A stretch of DNA of 64,000 nucleotides from positions 124,001 to 188,000 of the forward strand of contig NZ_CAKLPZ010000001.1 of assembly GCF_923081025.1 (NCBI RefSeq), read 5' to 3'. The position numbers and the translations under genes were made by a program. The notes beneath the pieces were generated by a model. It saw only the letters and a program-made list of their open reading frames with translations, ran no database searches and was not told the origin of the DNA. Position 1 is the stretch's first letter, and every line of letters starts with the position of its first letter. This document shows positions 1-8,882 of the stretch, one piece after another. Source of the stretch: Neolewinella maritima (lineage in GTDB: Bacteria > Bacteroidota > Bacteroidia > Chitinophagales > Saprospiraceae).

Positions 1-1293
1 CTGGCCGACTTCAGCGGCGAAAAGTGGCAAGATCGCCTGCAGCAACTCACCGACTGGATGGGCGAGCAGCAACTGGATTACTACCTCGTGTCCGCCCTCG
101 ACGAACTGGCCTGGCTGCTGAATATCCGGGGTACCGATATCGACTTCAACCCCCTCATGGTGGGCTACTTCGTGGCCGGCCGGCGCGGCGATCATGCCGT
201 CTTTGCCGAGCAGGCGGAGGCCCTCGCCCCCTGGGTAGACCAACTGTCCGAACTGCAGCGCCACCCCTACGGCGCCGTAGCCGATTACCTGCGTAGCCTC
301 AATGCTAAGGACGCCGACATCGGCCTCGACCCCACCACTACCTCCGTCTACCTGACTACGGTGGCCGGTGGCATTGCAGACTGCGGCGTAGCCAGCCCCA
401 TCCCCCGCTGGAAGGCCATCAAGAACGGCGTAGCACTGGGCCACCTACGGGAAGTGATGCGCCACGACGCGGTAGCCCTGCTGCGCCTGCGTCGCTGGCT
501 CGACGGTGCTGTACAAGACGGGATCACGGAATACGCCATCGGGCAGAAGCTCGCGGAGCTCCGCGCGCAGTACCCCCATTACGTCAGTGAGAGTTTCAAC
601 CCCATCGTAGGCTACGGCGGCAACGGCGCGATCGTACACTACCACGCCAGCGCGGACACCTCGGCTACCGTGAAGGCCGACGGTATCCTGCTCCTCGATA
701 GCGGCGGACAGTACCAGAACGGCACCACGGACATCACCCGCACCTTCGCCCTGGGCCCGGTCACGGATGCGCAGCGCCGCAACTTCACGCTGGTGCTACA
801 GGGCCACATCGACCTGGCCACGGCCCGCTTCCCGGTCGGTACCAGCGGGGTGCAGCTGGACGTGCTGGCGCGCCGTCCGCTCTGGCAGCAGGGGCTCAAC
901 TATGGCCACGGCACGGGCCACGGGGTGGGCTTCTTCCTCAACGTACACGAGGGGCCGGCGGGCATCAGTCCCAATCCGCGCTCCCCCACGGCCCAGCACG
1001 CCCTGGAGTCCGGCATGGTACTGAGCAACGAGCCGGGCTACTACGAAGAGGGGCAGTACGGCATCCGCACGGAAAACCTGGTCGCCGTACGCCCCGCCCC
1101 CCAGGAAGACTGGCTCGAGTTCGAGACCCTCACGCTCTTCCCCATCGACCGCGCCCTGATCGACGTAAGTCTGCTGGCGCGGCCGCAGGTGCAGTGGCTT
1201 AACACCTACCACGCCACGGTACTGGAGCGGGTGGGCCCCCTGCTATCCGGTGAGGAGTTGGCCTGGCTGGAGGAGGCTTGTGGGGAGATCTAA
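1..1293 (+). CDS. Aminopeptidase P family protein (Xaa-Pro aminopeptidase, M24B), 5' partial
   Basis: The frame is open from base 1, so the start lies upstream of the window; 430 codons remain. The C-terminal part is a pita-bread M24 domain. The expected metal ligands are visible in order: Asp in LLDSGGQY (about 697), Asp in GTTDITRT, His in GHGTGHGVGF, Glu in LSNEPGYY and Glu in GIRTENL. By family it should remove an N-terminal residue preceding proline using two divalent metals. An ILVxDTTTS-like linker typical of the eukaryotic-type APP1 branch is not needed for the call. Its TAA stop is also the first arm of the ACACGGAG palindrome that follows. The N-terminal residues are not visible, so export cannot be judged. 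Confidence 0.93.
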   Translation: MADFSGEKWQDRLQQLTDWMGEQQLDYYLVSALDELAWLLNIRGTDIDFNPLMVGYFVAGRRGDHAVFAEQAEALAPWVDQLSELQRHPYGAVADYLRSLNAKDADIGLDPTTTSVYLTTVAGGIADCGVASPIPRWKAIKNGVALGHLREVMRHDAVALLRLRRWLDGAVQDGITEYAIGQKLAELRAQYPHYVSESFNPIVGYGGNGAIVHYHASADTSATVKADGILLLDSGGQYQNGTTDITRTFALGPVTDAQRRNFTLVLQGHIDLATARFPVGTSGVQLDVLARRPLWQQGLNYGHGTGHGVGFFLNVHEGPAGISPNPRSPTAQHALESGMVLSNEPGYYEEGQYGIRTENLVAVRPAPQEDWLEFETLTLFPIDRALIDVSLLARPQVQWLNTYHATVLERVGPLLSGEELAWLEEACGEI

Positions 1294-1367
1294 ACACGGA
1301 GTAACACGGAGGTGAAGGCACGGAGGTACACGGAGGGCCCGTGGATCTTCGTGCACCTCCGTGTTTA
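1291..1367. repeat. ACACGGAG direct/inverted repeat cluster after the aminopeptidase gene
   Basis: Four direct copies of a CACGGAG core (from 1294, 1305, 1319 and 1329) are followed by an inverted copy. AACACGGAGGTG (1303-1314) pairs perfectly with CACCTCCGTGTT (1354-1365), and TAAACACGGAG (1291-1301) pairs with CTCCGTGTTTA (1357-1367). The element begins exactly at the stop codon and could fold at the mRNA 3' end. A similar but diverged CGCAGAGG/CCTCTGCG cluster lies at 29165-29240. Confidence 0.8.
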
Positions 1368-1432
1368 GTCTGTAGAAACGCCGACCAACTATCCCCCCCA
1401 GCAGGCGTTCACCCCCTATAACCCCGCACCCC

Positions 1433-3226
1433 TTGGGCGACCTCAAATACCTGAACCGCTTTTTCTGGACGTACCGCCTGCGCATGGCGCTGGGGATCGT
1501 GTTTATCTGTATCAGCAACTACTTTCAGGTGCTGCAGCCGCAGGTGATCCGCGAGGCGCTGGACCTGGTGATCGACTACGTGAATGCCTACGGGGTGTAC
1601 GACGGCTTCGGGGTGCAGGGCGAGTTTTTCGGTATCCTGAGCCATACGCTGATGCTGTTTGCGGGGCTCGTGCTGCTGCTGGCGTTGATCATGGGCTTCT
1701 TTTTGTACCTGACGCGGCAGACGATCATCGTGATGTCGCGCCTCATCGAGTATGACCTGCGGGAGGTGATCTTCCAGCACTATGAGGACCTGAGCCTGGA
1801 GTTCTATAAGCGCAACAATACCGGTGACCTGATGAACCGCATCACCGAGGACGTCAACAAGGTGCGCATGTACCTGGGGCCGGCCGTGATGTACATGGCC
1901 AACCTGGTGTCGACCATCATCTTCGTGATCGTGAGTATGCTGGCGGTGAGTCCTACGCTGACGCTCTACACACTGATCCCCCTACCGGTGCTGGCGATCA
2001 GTATTTACTACGTGAGCAATATCATCCATACGCGGTCTACCCTGATCCAGCAGCAATTGTCGCGGCTCACGAGCATCGCCCAGGAGGTATTCTCCGGTAT
2101 TCGGGTGGTGAAGAGCTACGTGCGGGAGCGGCAGCAGATCCGCTACTTTGCCGGGCAGAGCGATGTGTATAAGAATATGAGCGTAGACCTGGCCAAGGTG
2201 GATGCCTGGTTCTTTCCGCTGATGATCTTCATGGTGGGTGCGGCGACGATTTTGACCGTCTACGTCGGCGGACTGCAGGTAGTAGCCGGCGAGATCAGCG
2301 CGGGTAATATCGCCGAATTCGTCATCTACGTCAATATGCTGACCTGGCCGGTCACGGCGATCGGCTGGATCGCCAGTATCGTGCAGCAGGCCTCGGCCAG
2401 TCAGAAGCGGATCAATGAGTTTCTGAGCACCGAGCCCACCGTGATCGATCCCGACCCGGACTACCGCGGTGACATCCGCGGCTCCATCGTTTTCGAGGAC
2501 GTGACCTTCGTCTATCCCGATACCGGCATCAAGGCCATCGACGGACTCAGCTTCACCCTCAAGCCCGGCGAAAAGCTGGCCATCATCGGCCGCACCGGTT
2601 CGGGCAAGACCACCATAGCCGACCTGTTGCTGCGCATGTACGATATCACCAGCGGGCGCATCCTGGTCGACGGCAAGGACGTATCCAAGATCGGACTGGC
2701 CAATCTGCGCCGCCGCATCGGCTACGTACCGCAGGATGTATTCCTGTTCTCCGACACCATCCGGGCCAACATCGCCTTCGGGGCCGACCACGATCCCGAC
2801 GAGGCCGAGATCGAGCAGTTTGCCAAGTACGCCGCGGTGTACAAAGACATCGAGGGCCTCACCCTGGGCTTCGATACCCTGGTAGGGGAGCGGGGTGTGA
2901 CGCTGTCCGGCGGACAGAAGCAGCGCGTCTCCATCGCCCGCGCGCTCATCAAGCGGCCCGATATTGTCATCCTCGACGATGCCCTCAGCGCCGTTGATAC
3001 GAATACCGAGCAGCAGATCCTGGGCTACTTTAACGAGGCCCTACAGGACAAGACCGCTATCATCATCACCCACCGCATCTACGGCCACCTCAAGTTCGAT
3101 AAGATCATCGTGCTCGAGGATGGCCACGTCGCCGAGGTAGGCACCCACGAGGAGCTACTCGCCAACGGCGGCTACTACTCCGAGATCGTCGAGCGCCAGC
3201 TTGCCGAGGAGGTCGACGAGCAGTAA
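1433..3226 (+). CDS. ABC transporter, fused membrane and ATPase domains (MsbA/multidrug exporter type)
   Basis: A 597-aa half-transporter. Residues 1-330 form an ABC type-1 transmembrane domain with about six helices; the rest is the nucleotide-binding domain. Visible motifs are Walker A GRTGSGKTT (about 386-394), signature LSGGQKQR (about 490), Walker B VILDDALSAVD (about 512) and the switch His in ITHRI (about 545). Such proteins work as dimers in the inner membrane exporting lipids, drugs or peptides; the substrate cannot be read from sequence. The best start is TTG at 1433, giving the family-like N-terminus MGDLKYLNRFFW; the first in-frame ATG at 1484 would cut into the first helix region. 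It stands alone, with no partner half-transporter next to it. Confidence 0.93.
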   Translation: MGDLKYLNRFFWTYRLRMALGIVFICISNYFQVLQPQVIREALDLVIDYVNAYGVYDGFGVQGEFFGILSHTLMLFAGLVLLLALIMGFFLYLTRQTIIVMSRLIEYDLREVIFQHYEDLSLEFYKRNNTGDLMNRITEDVNKVRMYLGPAVMYMANLVSTIIFVIVSMLAVSPTLTLYTLIPLPVLAISIYYVSNIIHTRSTLIQQQLSRLTSIAQEVFSGIRVVKSYVRERQQIRYFAGQSDVYKNMSVDLAKVDAWFFPLMIFMVGAATILTVYVGGLQVVAGEISAGNIAEFVIYVNMLTWPVTAIGWIASIVQQASASQKRINEFLSTEPTVIDPDPDYRGDIRGSIVFEDVTFVYPDTGIKAIDGLSFTLKPGEKLAIIGRTGSGKTTIADLLLRMYDITSGRILVDGKDVSKIGLANLRRRIGYVPQDVFLFSDTIRANIAFGADHDPDEAEIEQFAKYAAVYKDIEGLTLGFDTLVGERGVTLSGGQKQRVSIARALIKRPDIVILDDALSAVDTNTEQQILGYFNEALQDKTAIIITHRIYGHLKFDKIIVLEDGHVAEVGTHEELLANGGYYSEIVERQLAEEVDEQ

Positions 3227-3272
3227 GGTCGAGGCGTTGCAAAAGCAAAGGTCGAGTGGCCTCCGGTCCGAG
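3226..3272. repeat. Two GGTCGAG-family extragenic repeats
   Basis: AGGTCGAGGCGTTG (3226-3239) is identical to 42919-42932, and the 23-bp stretch at 3250-3272 matches 13998-14020 at 22 of 23 positions. It sits between convergent genes. Confidence 0.75.
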
Positions 3273-3310
3273 TACTCAGGCAGACCGCGCTCAGCGTACC
3301 ACGCCGCGAC

Positions 3311-4312
3311 CTACTCCAGCAACACCAATTTTACGTACACCGGGAAGTGATCCGAGTCGATACTCTCCAGCCGCTCCAGCTCCAGGAGCCCGAAGTGCTT
3401 GGTCACGAACACGTGATCCAGCGGCCAGCGCAGGAAGGGGCTGCTGGCGTCGTAGCTGTTGTAGAAGCCGCGGCCCACGCGCACGTCGTGCAGCAGATCC
3501 TGGGTGCCGGTAAGCTCGTCGGTGTAGCCCCAGACGACGTCGTTGAGGTCACCGGCTACGATGGCGGGCAGATCTTCGGCGGCGACCCGCCGGCCCAGCT
3601 TGAGCATGGCTACTTCTTCCTGTCCGGCGTTGTCGGGCAAGTCCTCGAAGCGGGTGGGCGGCACGGGGTGCAGGGTGTGGAGCTGTACGGAACGGCCGTC
3701 GGCCAGCGTGATGCGGCTTTCGAAGGAGGGCACCTTTTCGTTATTCAGGTAGTTGACCTGGATGTTCTCGAGCGGGTACTTGCTGTACAGCGTCATGCCG
3801 TAGGCCTTTTCGTTGATCGCCTCGTGGGTGTAGGGGTAGTCTTGTTCAATGGGCTGCAGCTGCTCGTCCCACCAGTCGTCGACCTCCATGGCCAGCAGCA
3901 GATCGGGCCGGCGGCGCTCGATCAGATCGAGCAGGGGCTGGGCGTTGCGGTTCGACATCTTCACGTTGGCCAGCAGTAGGCCGATCTCCCGGGCGGGGTC
4001 GCTGGATGCGGTGACCTGAGGCACGCGCGGAGCCACCAGCGGCGTATAATTGATCAAGTAGCCCCCGTTGATGGCTATCCCCGATAGCAGCGCACCCACC
4101 AGGGCGTAATCGTACCACTGCCACCGCTTGGTATCGAGTATGAACAGCAGCAGGGCGACCACCGATACGATGAATAATTGAATGCGCGGAAAATCGAGCA
4201 TCTTTAAGTACCGGCTATCCGTATTGCGAAACATCGACAGGATGGAGGCGATCGCTACGGCCACGGCGATGAGGCTAAGCAGGAGGTAGAGTGCCTTACG
4301 AAGTTTTTCCAT
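3311..4312 (-). CDS. Endonuclease/exonuclease/phosphatase (EEP) family protein with N-terminal membrane helices
   Basis: A 333-aa protein with about three N-terminal hydrophobic helices (within residues 1-90) and a C-terminal EEP domain. EEP motifs visible are the Glu in LLAMEVDDWW, GDLNDV (GDxN), PLDHVFVT and the C-terminal SDHFP. Members hydrolyse phosphodiester or phosphomonoester bonds with a divalent metal; the substrate here is unknown. The membrane-anchored form suggests the domain faces the periplasm. I chose ATG 4312 (MEKLRKALYL) rather than the upstream 4393, because a promoter-like TACCTTAC lies 4 nt before it and the first helix starts there. Confidence 0.85.
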   Translation of the reverse strand: MEKLRKALYLLLSLIAVAVAIASILSMFRNTDSRYLKMLDFPRIQLFIVSVVALLLFILDTKRWQWYDYALVGALLSGIAINGGYLINYTPLVAPRVPQVTASSDPAREIGLLLANVKMSNRNAQPLLDLIERRRPDLLLAMEVDDWWDEQLQPIEQDYPYTHEAINEKAYGMTLYSKYPLENIQVNYLNNEKVPSFESRITLADGRSVQLHTLHPVPPTRFEDLPDNAGQEEVAMLKLGRRVAAEDLPAIVAGDLNDVVWGYTDELTGTQDLLHDVRVGRGFYNSYDASSPFLRWPLDHVFVTKHFGLLELERLESIDSDHFPVYVKLVLLE

Positions 4313-4316
4313 GGGG

Positions 4317-4324
4317 GTAAGGTA
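4317..4324 (-). promoter_or_regulatory. Bacteroidota -7 box TACCTTAC
   Basis: Matches TAnnTTTG at all but two positions and ends 4 nt before ATG 4312; supports that start and a very short mRNA leader. Confidence 0.45.
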
Positions 4325-4437
4325 GCGGATGCAGCCATTACCCGGGTGCCAAGCGACTAGAAGAAGGTGTGTAGGTGCTAGTACCAAACACACTTAATCA
4401 ACGTTAAACACTCTTTAGCTACTGATAATCAGTGTAT

Positions 4438-6498
4438 ATGTATTCCCTTGCCGGGGCCCGCGATCGTCTTTTGGCGGTTAGCCGAAGCTTCATCGTTTTC
4501 CTGTTCTTGTGCACCTGCGTCCCCGCCCTGGGACAGAACCCCTATACGGATACCAGCGGCGACCCGGATGCCGTGCTCCTGTTCGACCAGCAGGCTGACC
4601 TGGACGCCTTCGTCAACGCAAACGGCAAGTATACCTCCAGCAACATCGGGATCACCCTGAACGGCAACAACGCGACCGACCCCCTCACCGACCTGAGCAA
4701 CCTCTCGGACCTTACGGATATCAACGGCCGGCTGACTATAATAGGCTGGGGTACGGACGAACAGGCCGCCACGACGGGTGACCCCCTCTCGGCCTTCGGC
4801 GCGCTGACCCTGCTCAATAATCTGGAGATCGGCGACTTCGACGTGAACAACCTCGGCGTCACTGCCGTATCGGCCCCCCTGCTGACTATCGTCGACGTGC
4901 GGGCCCAGATCAGGAACTGCAACAACTTGGTCACGATCAGTTTTCCGGAGCTGACGCAGGTCGACAACACGCTCATTATCGATACCCTGCGCAATGTCGA
5001 GACCCTGTCGTTCCCCAAGCTCACTACGGTGGGCCGTACCCTCCAGCTGGAGGAGCTCGATAAAGTGACTAACCTGGACGGATTCGGGGCCCTGTCGTCG
5101 ATCAGCACCAACCTATCGCTGCTGCGCCTACCCGCCCTGACCAGCGTGACCGGCCTGGGGGCCACCGTACCGGGCGGGCGGCCGCGGTACAACCTCAAAC
5201 GATTTATTCTGCGGGGTAGCCCGCTGATCGAGGACATTTCGTCCATTCTGGCTGACGTGCAGCTAGGCTTCAAGGTGGTCAATAATGCGGCACTGACCAC
5301 GATCGGTACGGGCTTCGCCCCACGCAATGGCCGGCTCGACGAACTGCTGATCCAGAACTGCCCCGAGCTTACGTCCATCGCCGGTCTGCTACAGGGGAGC
5401 AGCCCGGTAGCCGTGGTGAAATACGAGGTGCTGGAGAACGACGCACTGACTGACCTGGGCACCGCGCCCCTCAACGTGAGCGAACGGATCGAGATCATTG
5501 AAAATACCGTAGTGACCGCCCTGCCGGACTTCAGCCCCACCACCAACCTTGCCGGCACCCTACTCGTGGGTGCTAACCCCGCGCTGACCACGATCGGCTC
5601 CCTGAACAACGTTCGCTTCGTAGCGGGTGACGTGAACTTCAGCCTCAATCCTTCCCTGCCGAGCCTCACCGGCCTGGAGCTGCTCGAACAGGTGGGCGCG
5701 CTGACCATAAGCTTCAACGCACAGCTGACCACGCTCGATCCGCTCGCCAGCCTCACTACCATCCTCAACTCCCTCACCGTGGTCTCCAACTCACAGCTCG
5801 AGGACTGCTGTGCGCTGCCCTGCCAGACTACGGTCAGCGGTCAGCCGATCGACGGGAACAACGGAGCGGTCACCTTCGGCAGCAATAAGTCGGGCGGGAG
5901 TTGTGAAAATAAGCAGGCCGTACAGGAGGCCTGCACGGACTGCGGGGCCACCCCGGTCGACTGGGCACACTTCACCGGTGACCGCCAGGGGCGCCACGGG
6001 GCACAGCTACACTGGGCCACCTACGGCGAGCAGGACAACGCGGGCTTCGCCGTAGAGCGGTCCGTCGACGGCCAGCCCTTCACGCAAATCGCCTGGGTAG
6101 CGGGTGCGGGGGACAGCCGCCAGCAGCGCGACTACGGCTACCTCGACACCGCAGCACCTGCCGCTACGCTTTACTACCGGCTGCGGCAGGTCGACCACGA
6201 CGGTACGGAAGATTACAGTCCGATCGTAGCCCTAGCCGGTACCACGGCGATGGAAGCGGTGAGCTGCTACCCCAACCCCCCGGTCGGCGGCCGCACCCAG
6301 CTGCTGCTGCCCCCCACCTGGAACGCCGAGCGGATCACGCTGCTACTGGCCGATGCCCTGGGCCGCGCGTACCATCCGCAGTGGACCCGAACCGGCCAGC
6401 GGATCGACCTGGAGGTGGGCGAGCTACCGACTGGCCCCTACGTGCTGCTGGTGGCGGATGGGGCGCGGCGGCAGCAGGTGAGGCTGGTGGTGCGGTAG
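4438..6498 (+). CDS. Secreted leucine-rich/receptor-L-like protein with T9SS type A sorting domain
   Basis: A 686-aa exported protein. Residues 1-33 are a signal peptide (hydrophobic core FIVFLFL, end PALGQ). Residues about 60-450 form a solenoid of L-domain-like repeats (N/S/T-rich strands with LTxIxxL spacing). A Cys cluster CCALPC follows near 460, then a T9SS-associated beta-sandwich (VDWAHFTG ... VERSVDG) and a C-terminal sorting domain with the CYPNPP start and GPYVLLV strand. T9SS moves it across the outer membrane and usually removes the sorting domain. Start could also be GTG 4432. The signal-peptide codons contain a copy of the dispersed GCACCTGCG repeat at 4511. Ligand unknown. Confidence 0.88.
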   Translation: MYSLAGARDRLLAVSRSFIVFLFLCTCVPALGQNPYTDTSGDPDAVLLFDQQADLDAFVNANGKYTSSNIGITLNGNNATDPLTDLSNLSDLTDINGRLTIIGWGTDEQAATTGDPLSAFGALTLLNNLEIGDFDVNNLGVTAVSAPLLTIVDVRAQIRNCNNLVTISFPELTQVDNTLIIDTLRNVETLSFPKLTTVGRTLQLEELDKVTNLDGFGALSSISTNLSLLRLPALTSVTGLGATVPGGRPRYNLKRFILRGSPLIEDISSILADVQLGFKVVNNAALTTIGTGFAPRNGRLDELLIQNCPELTSIAGLLQGSSPVAVVKYEVLENDALTDLGTAPLNVSERIEIIENTVVTALPDFSPTTNLAGTLLVGANPALTTIGSLNNVRFVAGDVNFSLNPSLPSLTGLELLEQVGALTISFNAQLTTLDPLASLTTILNSLTVVSNSQLEDCCALPCQTTVSGQPIDGNNGAVTFGSNKSGGSCENKQAVQEACTDCGATPVDWAHFTGDRQGRHGAQLHWATYGEQDNAGFAVERSVDGQPFTQIAWVAGAGDSRQQRDYGYLDTAAPAATLYYRLRQVDHDGTEDYSPIVALAGTTAMEAVSCYPNPPVGGRTQLLLPPTWNAERITLLLADALGRAYHPQWTRTGQRIDLEVGELPTGPYVLLVADGARRQQVRLVVR
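4511..4529 (+). repeat. GCACCTGCG dispersed repeat copy inside signal-peptide codons
   Basis: GCACCTGCGTCCCCGCCCT, one mismatch from the copy at 6664. Translated in frame it gives CTCVPAL at the end of the signal peptide. Confidence 0.7.
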
Positions 6499-6599
6499 CT
6501 AATGGACTTGCCTTTCGGGGCTGAGGTACTAATCGCGTACTACAGAAGCAGGAGTGCAGCAAATAAGCGATCTTCGGTCAACACCCCCCCCCGCACACC

Positions 6600-7613
6600 A
6601 TGCCCTATTCCACGCTTTTCCGCTACATAGTTCGTCCCTGTACGGTGCTACTGGCACTATGCTGCACCTGCGGCCCCGCCCTCTACGGCCAGGAATTTGC
6701 CCCCGTGGGGGCGCAGTGGACGTATTTTCACTACGTGACGCCGGGCAATGACTACTCAGTAGCCACGGTGTTTACCGTACCGAAAGACACCCTAATCGAC
6801 GGGTGGAGCTGCCGGATTATTCAAGAGACGAGTATTCTCGGCAGTGGGGAGCAGCGGACGGGGGAACGGGAAGTGGTATACGCTACGGGTGACTCCGTAT
6901 ACGTATACCTACGCGATTCCTTTCACCTGGTGTTTGACTATACGGCCCGGGCGGGTGATACGGTGCGGGTGGTAAGCGAGCCGTTTAAAGGTCTGTTCTT
7001 TCCACCCTCCAGGATACAGTATTCCGACTTTGCCTACCGGGTGGACTCCGTGACTCGGCGCGTGGTCGGGGAGGACACGCTGCGGCTGCAGTATGTGTCG
7101 TACCTGCGCGATGTGGAATTTGTCATCGACCAGTGGGGCTTCCAGAACATCTATGATTTGGAGGATGGGGTGCCGGGGCAGATTTTGGAGGGCGTCGGTG
7201 GTCTGGGCACCGAGTCGATGCTGGGTACGACAAATGGCATCGGTTATATTCCTGAGTTCGGGCCGGGGCGGCTGAGTTGCTACCGGGATACGGTGCGGGA
7301 CTACCGCTTGCAGGGGATCGACTGCGACTCGCTCTTGGAGGTATACCAACTGCGCAGTTCGGTAGTCGCATCCGCTACTCCGCAGACGGTACGCCTATTT
7401 CCTAATCCCTTCCGGGAGCAGGTATCGCTAGAGTTTGCCGGCCGGGTACGTCGGTTAGAGGTACGGGATGCGGCCGGTCGGCTGGTGCATACGCAGGTGG
7501 GGGGCAGTACGCAGGGGATAGTGCTGGGCGCGTTGGCCCCGGGGCTGTACTACTTCACCGTCACGGACGGGGCGGGACGGCGGTGGGTGGCGCGGGGAGT
7601 GCGAATAAGGTGA
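6600..7613 (+). CDS. Secreted protein of unknown function with T9SS C-terminal sorting domain
   Basis: A 337-aa protein. Residues 1-33 are a signal peptide (VLLALCC core, end GPALYGQ). The middle 220 residues are beta-rich with many Asp, Tyr and Val and no family I recognise. The C-terminal 75 residues are a T9SS sorting domain: RLFPNPF, a GRVRRLEVRDAAGRL strand pair, and APGLYYFTV near the end. It lies 100 bp after another T9SS cargo gene in the same direction and could be co-expressed, although the gap would allow its own promoter. Signal-peptide codons overlap a dispersed repeat at 6664. Export by T9SS is well supported; function is not. Confidence 0.85.
   Translation: MPYSTLFRYIVRPCTVLLALCCTCGPALYGQEFAPVGAQWTYFHYVTPGNDYSVATVFTVPKDTLIDGWSCRIIQETSILGSGEQRTGEREVVYATGDSVYVYLRDSFHLVFDYTARAGDTVRVVSEPFKGLFFPPSRIQYSDFAYRVDSVTRRVVGEDTLRLQYVSYLRDVEFVIDQWGFQNIYDLEDGVPGQILEGVGGLGTESMLGTTNGIGYIPEFGPGRLSCYRDTVRDYRLQGIDCDSLLEVYQLRSSVVASATPQTVRLFPNPFREQVSLEFAGRVRRLEVRDAAGRLVHTQVGGSTQGIVLGALAPGLYYFTVTDGAGRRWVARGVRIR
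6664..6682 (+). repeat. GCACCTGCG dispersed repeat copy inside signal-peptide codons
   Basis: GCACCTGCGGCCCCGCCCT. In frame it encodes CTCGPAL, closely matching CTCVPAL of the preceding cargo gene; the following CTCTAC is also shared with the intergenic copy at 54822. Confidence 0.75.
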
Positions 7614-7691
7614 CGGAGTTCCTCAGACAAGTTTGACCAGCTGCCTATCTTACTGCAGCCCGTGAGCCATCACGATCGGGCTTCGTCCATC

Positions 7692-7699
7692 TAGCTTCC
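7692..7699 (+). promoter_or_regulatory. -7-like box TAGCTTCC
   Basis: Resembles TAnnTTTG with two mismatches, 6 nt before ATG 7706. Weak on its own; spacing fits the pattern seen at other genes. Confidence 0.3.
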
Positions 7700-7705
7700 G
7701 CCTCC

Positions 7706-8836
7706 ATGAGATTAGTCCCGCTCGTCATCCTGATCCTTTTTGTTACCGTGCCGGCTTACGGTCAAACTCCCGCATCCACCACAGAAATGGAGCCACAGAC
7801 CTACGACATTCCTGAACTAGCCCAAGTCGGGGAGGGAGCACTCCTGCGGCGGGAGTTCATCTATTCGCTGGATAATAAACCCACCCGCAGCGCCCACGCT
7901 TCCACGATCATGGAAAGTCCGGAGGGTATACTGATCGCCTTCTTTGCCGGTACGAACGAGGGTGCACCCGACGTGGGCATCCGCCTGTCCGTACTGCAGG
8001 ATAGCAGGTGGAGCTGGCCGGTCGAAGTAGCCAATGGCTTCATAAACGATACCCTCCGGTATCCTACCTGGAACCCGGTGCTGTTCCAGCCCGCCGGGGG
8101 CGCCCTGCAGTTGTACTACAAATTAGGGCCTACGCCCAGCGACTGGTGGGGCATGGTGAAGACCTCCGCCGATAATGGCAGGACGTGGACCGACGGTACG
8201 AAGCTCGGCAAGCACCCCGCGATCGGTCACCTGGTAGGGCCCGTAAAGAACAAGCCGGTGCAGCTGGCCGACGGTACCCTGCTGAGTCCCTCCAGTACAG
8301 AAACTACGGTAGACGGGGATATCCGCTGGCAACTCCACGTGGAGCGCAGCACTGATGGCGGTCGCTCGTGGGACGTGATCGGCCCCCTCAACGATGGCAT
8401 CACCTTCGATGCGATCCAGCCCTCGATCCTCGAATTTGCCGACGGTCGGCTGATGATGATGGCCCGTACCCGGCAGGACGTCGTCGCCCAAACCTGGAGC
8501 GAGGATCGGGGCATGAGCTGGAGCGAGCCGGTCGCCACCCACCTGCCCAATCCCGACGCCGGCACCGATGCGCTCACCCTACGGGACGGTCGCCAGTTGC
8601 TGATCTATAACCACAAGCTGAAGCGCAACGGGGAGCGGGGCCGGGACCATCTGAACCTCGCCATCTCCGACGACGGCGTCACGTGGACCACGGTACTCAC
8701 CCTGGAAAACGCTCCCTCGGAATTCGGGTACGCGTATCCGGCGATCATCCAGTCGGCTGACGGGCTGCTGCATATCTCCTACACCCACAACCGGGAGGCC
8801 ATCAAGTATGCGGTGGTGGACCCCAGTAAGTTGTAG
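7706..8836 (+). CDS. Sialidase-like BNR-repeat protein (exo-alpha-sialidase superfamily)
   Basis: A 376-aa exported protein with a signal peptide (residues 1-20, ending PAYGQ) and a six-bladed propeller of the BNR_2 type. Four Asp boxes are visible: SADNGRTW (about 154), STDGGRSW (about 216), SEDRGMSW (about 266) and SDDGVTW (about 323). An early Arg and the RSAHASTI stretch resemble the start of secreted sialidase-like hydrolases. The family includes sialidases and other glycan-active enzymes, and many Bacteroidota members have unproved substrates. A promoter-like TAGCTTCC precedes the start by 6 nt. No T9SS sorting domain, so periplasmic or surface location is open. Confidence 0.85.
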   Translation: MRLVPLVILILFVTVPAYGQTPASTTEMEPQTYDIPELAQVGEGALLRREFIYSLDNKPTRSAHASTIMESPEGILIAFFAGTNEGAPDVGIRLSVLQDSRWSWPVEVANGFINDTLRYPTWNPVLFQPAGGALQLYYKLGPTPSDWWGMVKTSADNGRTWTDGTKLGKHPAIGHLVGPVKNKPVQLADGTLLSPSSTETTVDGDIRWQLHVERSTDGGRSWDVIGPLNDGITFDAIQPSILEFADGRLMMMARTRQDVVAQTWSEDRGMSWSEPVATHLPNPDAGTDALTLRDGRQLLIYNHKLKRNGERGRDHLNLAISDDGVTWTTVLTLENAPSEFGYAYPAIIQSADGLLHISYTHNREAIKYAVVDPSKL

Positions 8837-8882
8837 GACCCGATACGGGACAGTATTGAGCGGCGGACGGCAATAGCCCGTA

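Noticed and set aside
4542-5789. 415-codon minus-strand reading frame opposite the first T9SS cargo gene
   Set aside because: Ser/Arg/Val-rich antisense frame; the plus-strand gene has a signal peptide and a sorting domain.
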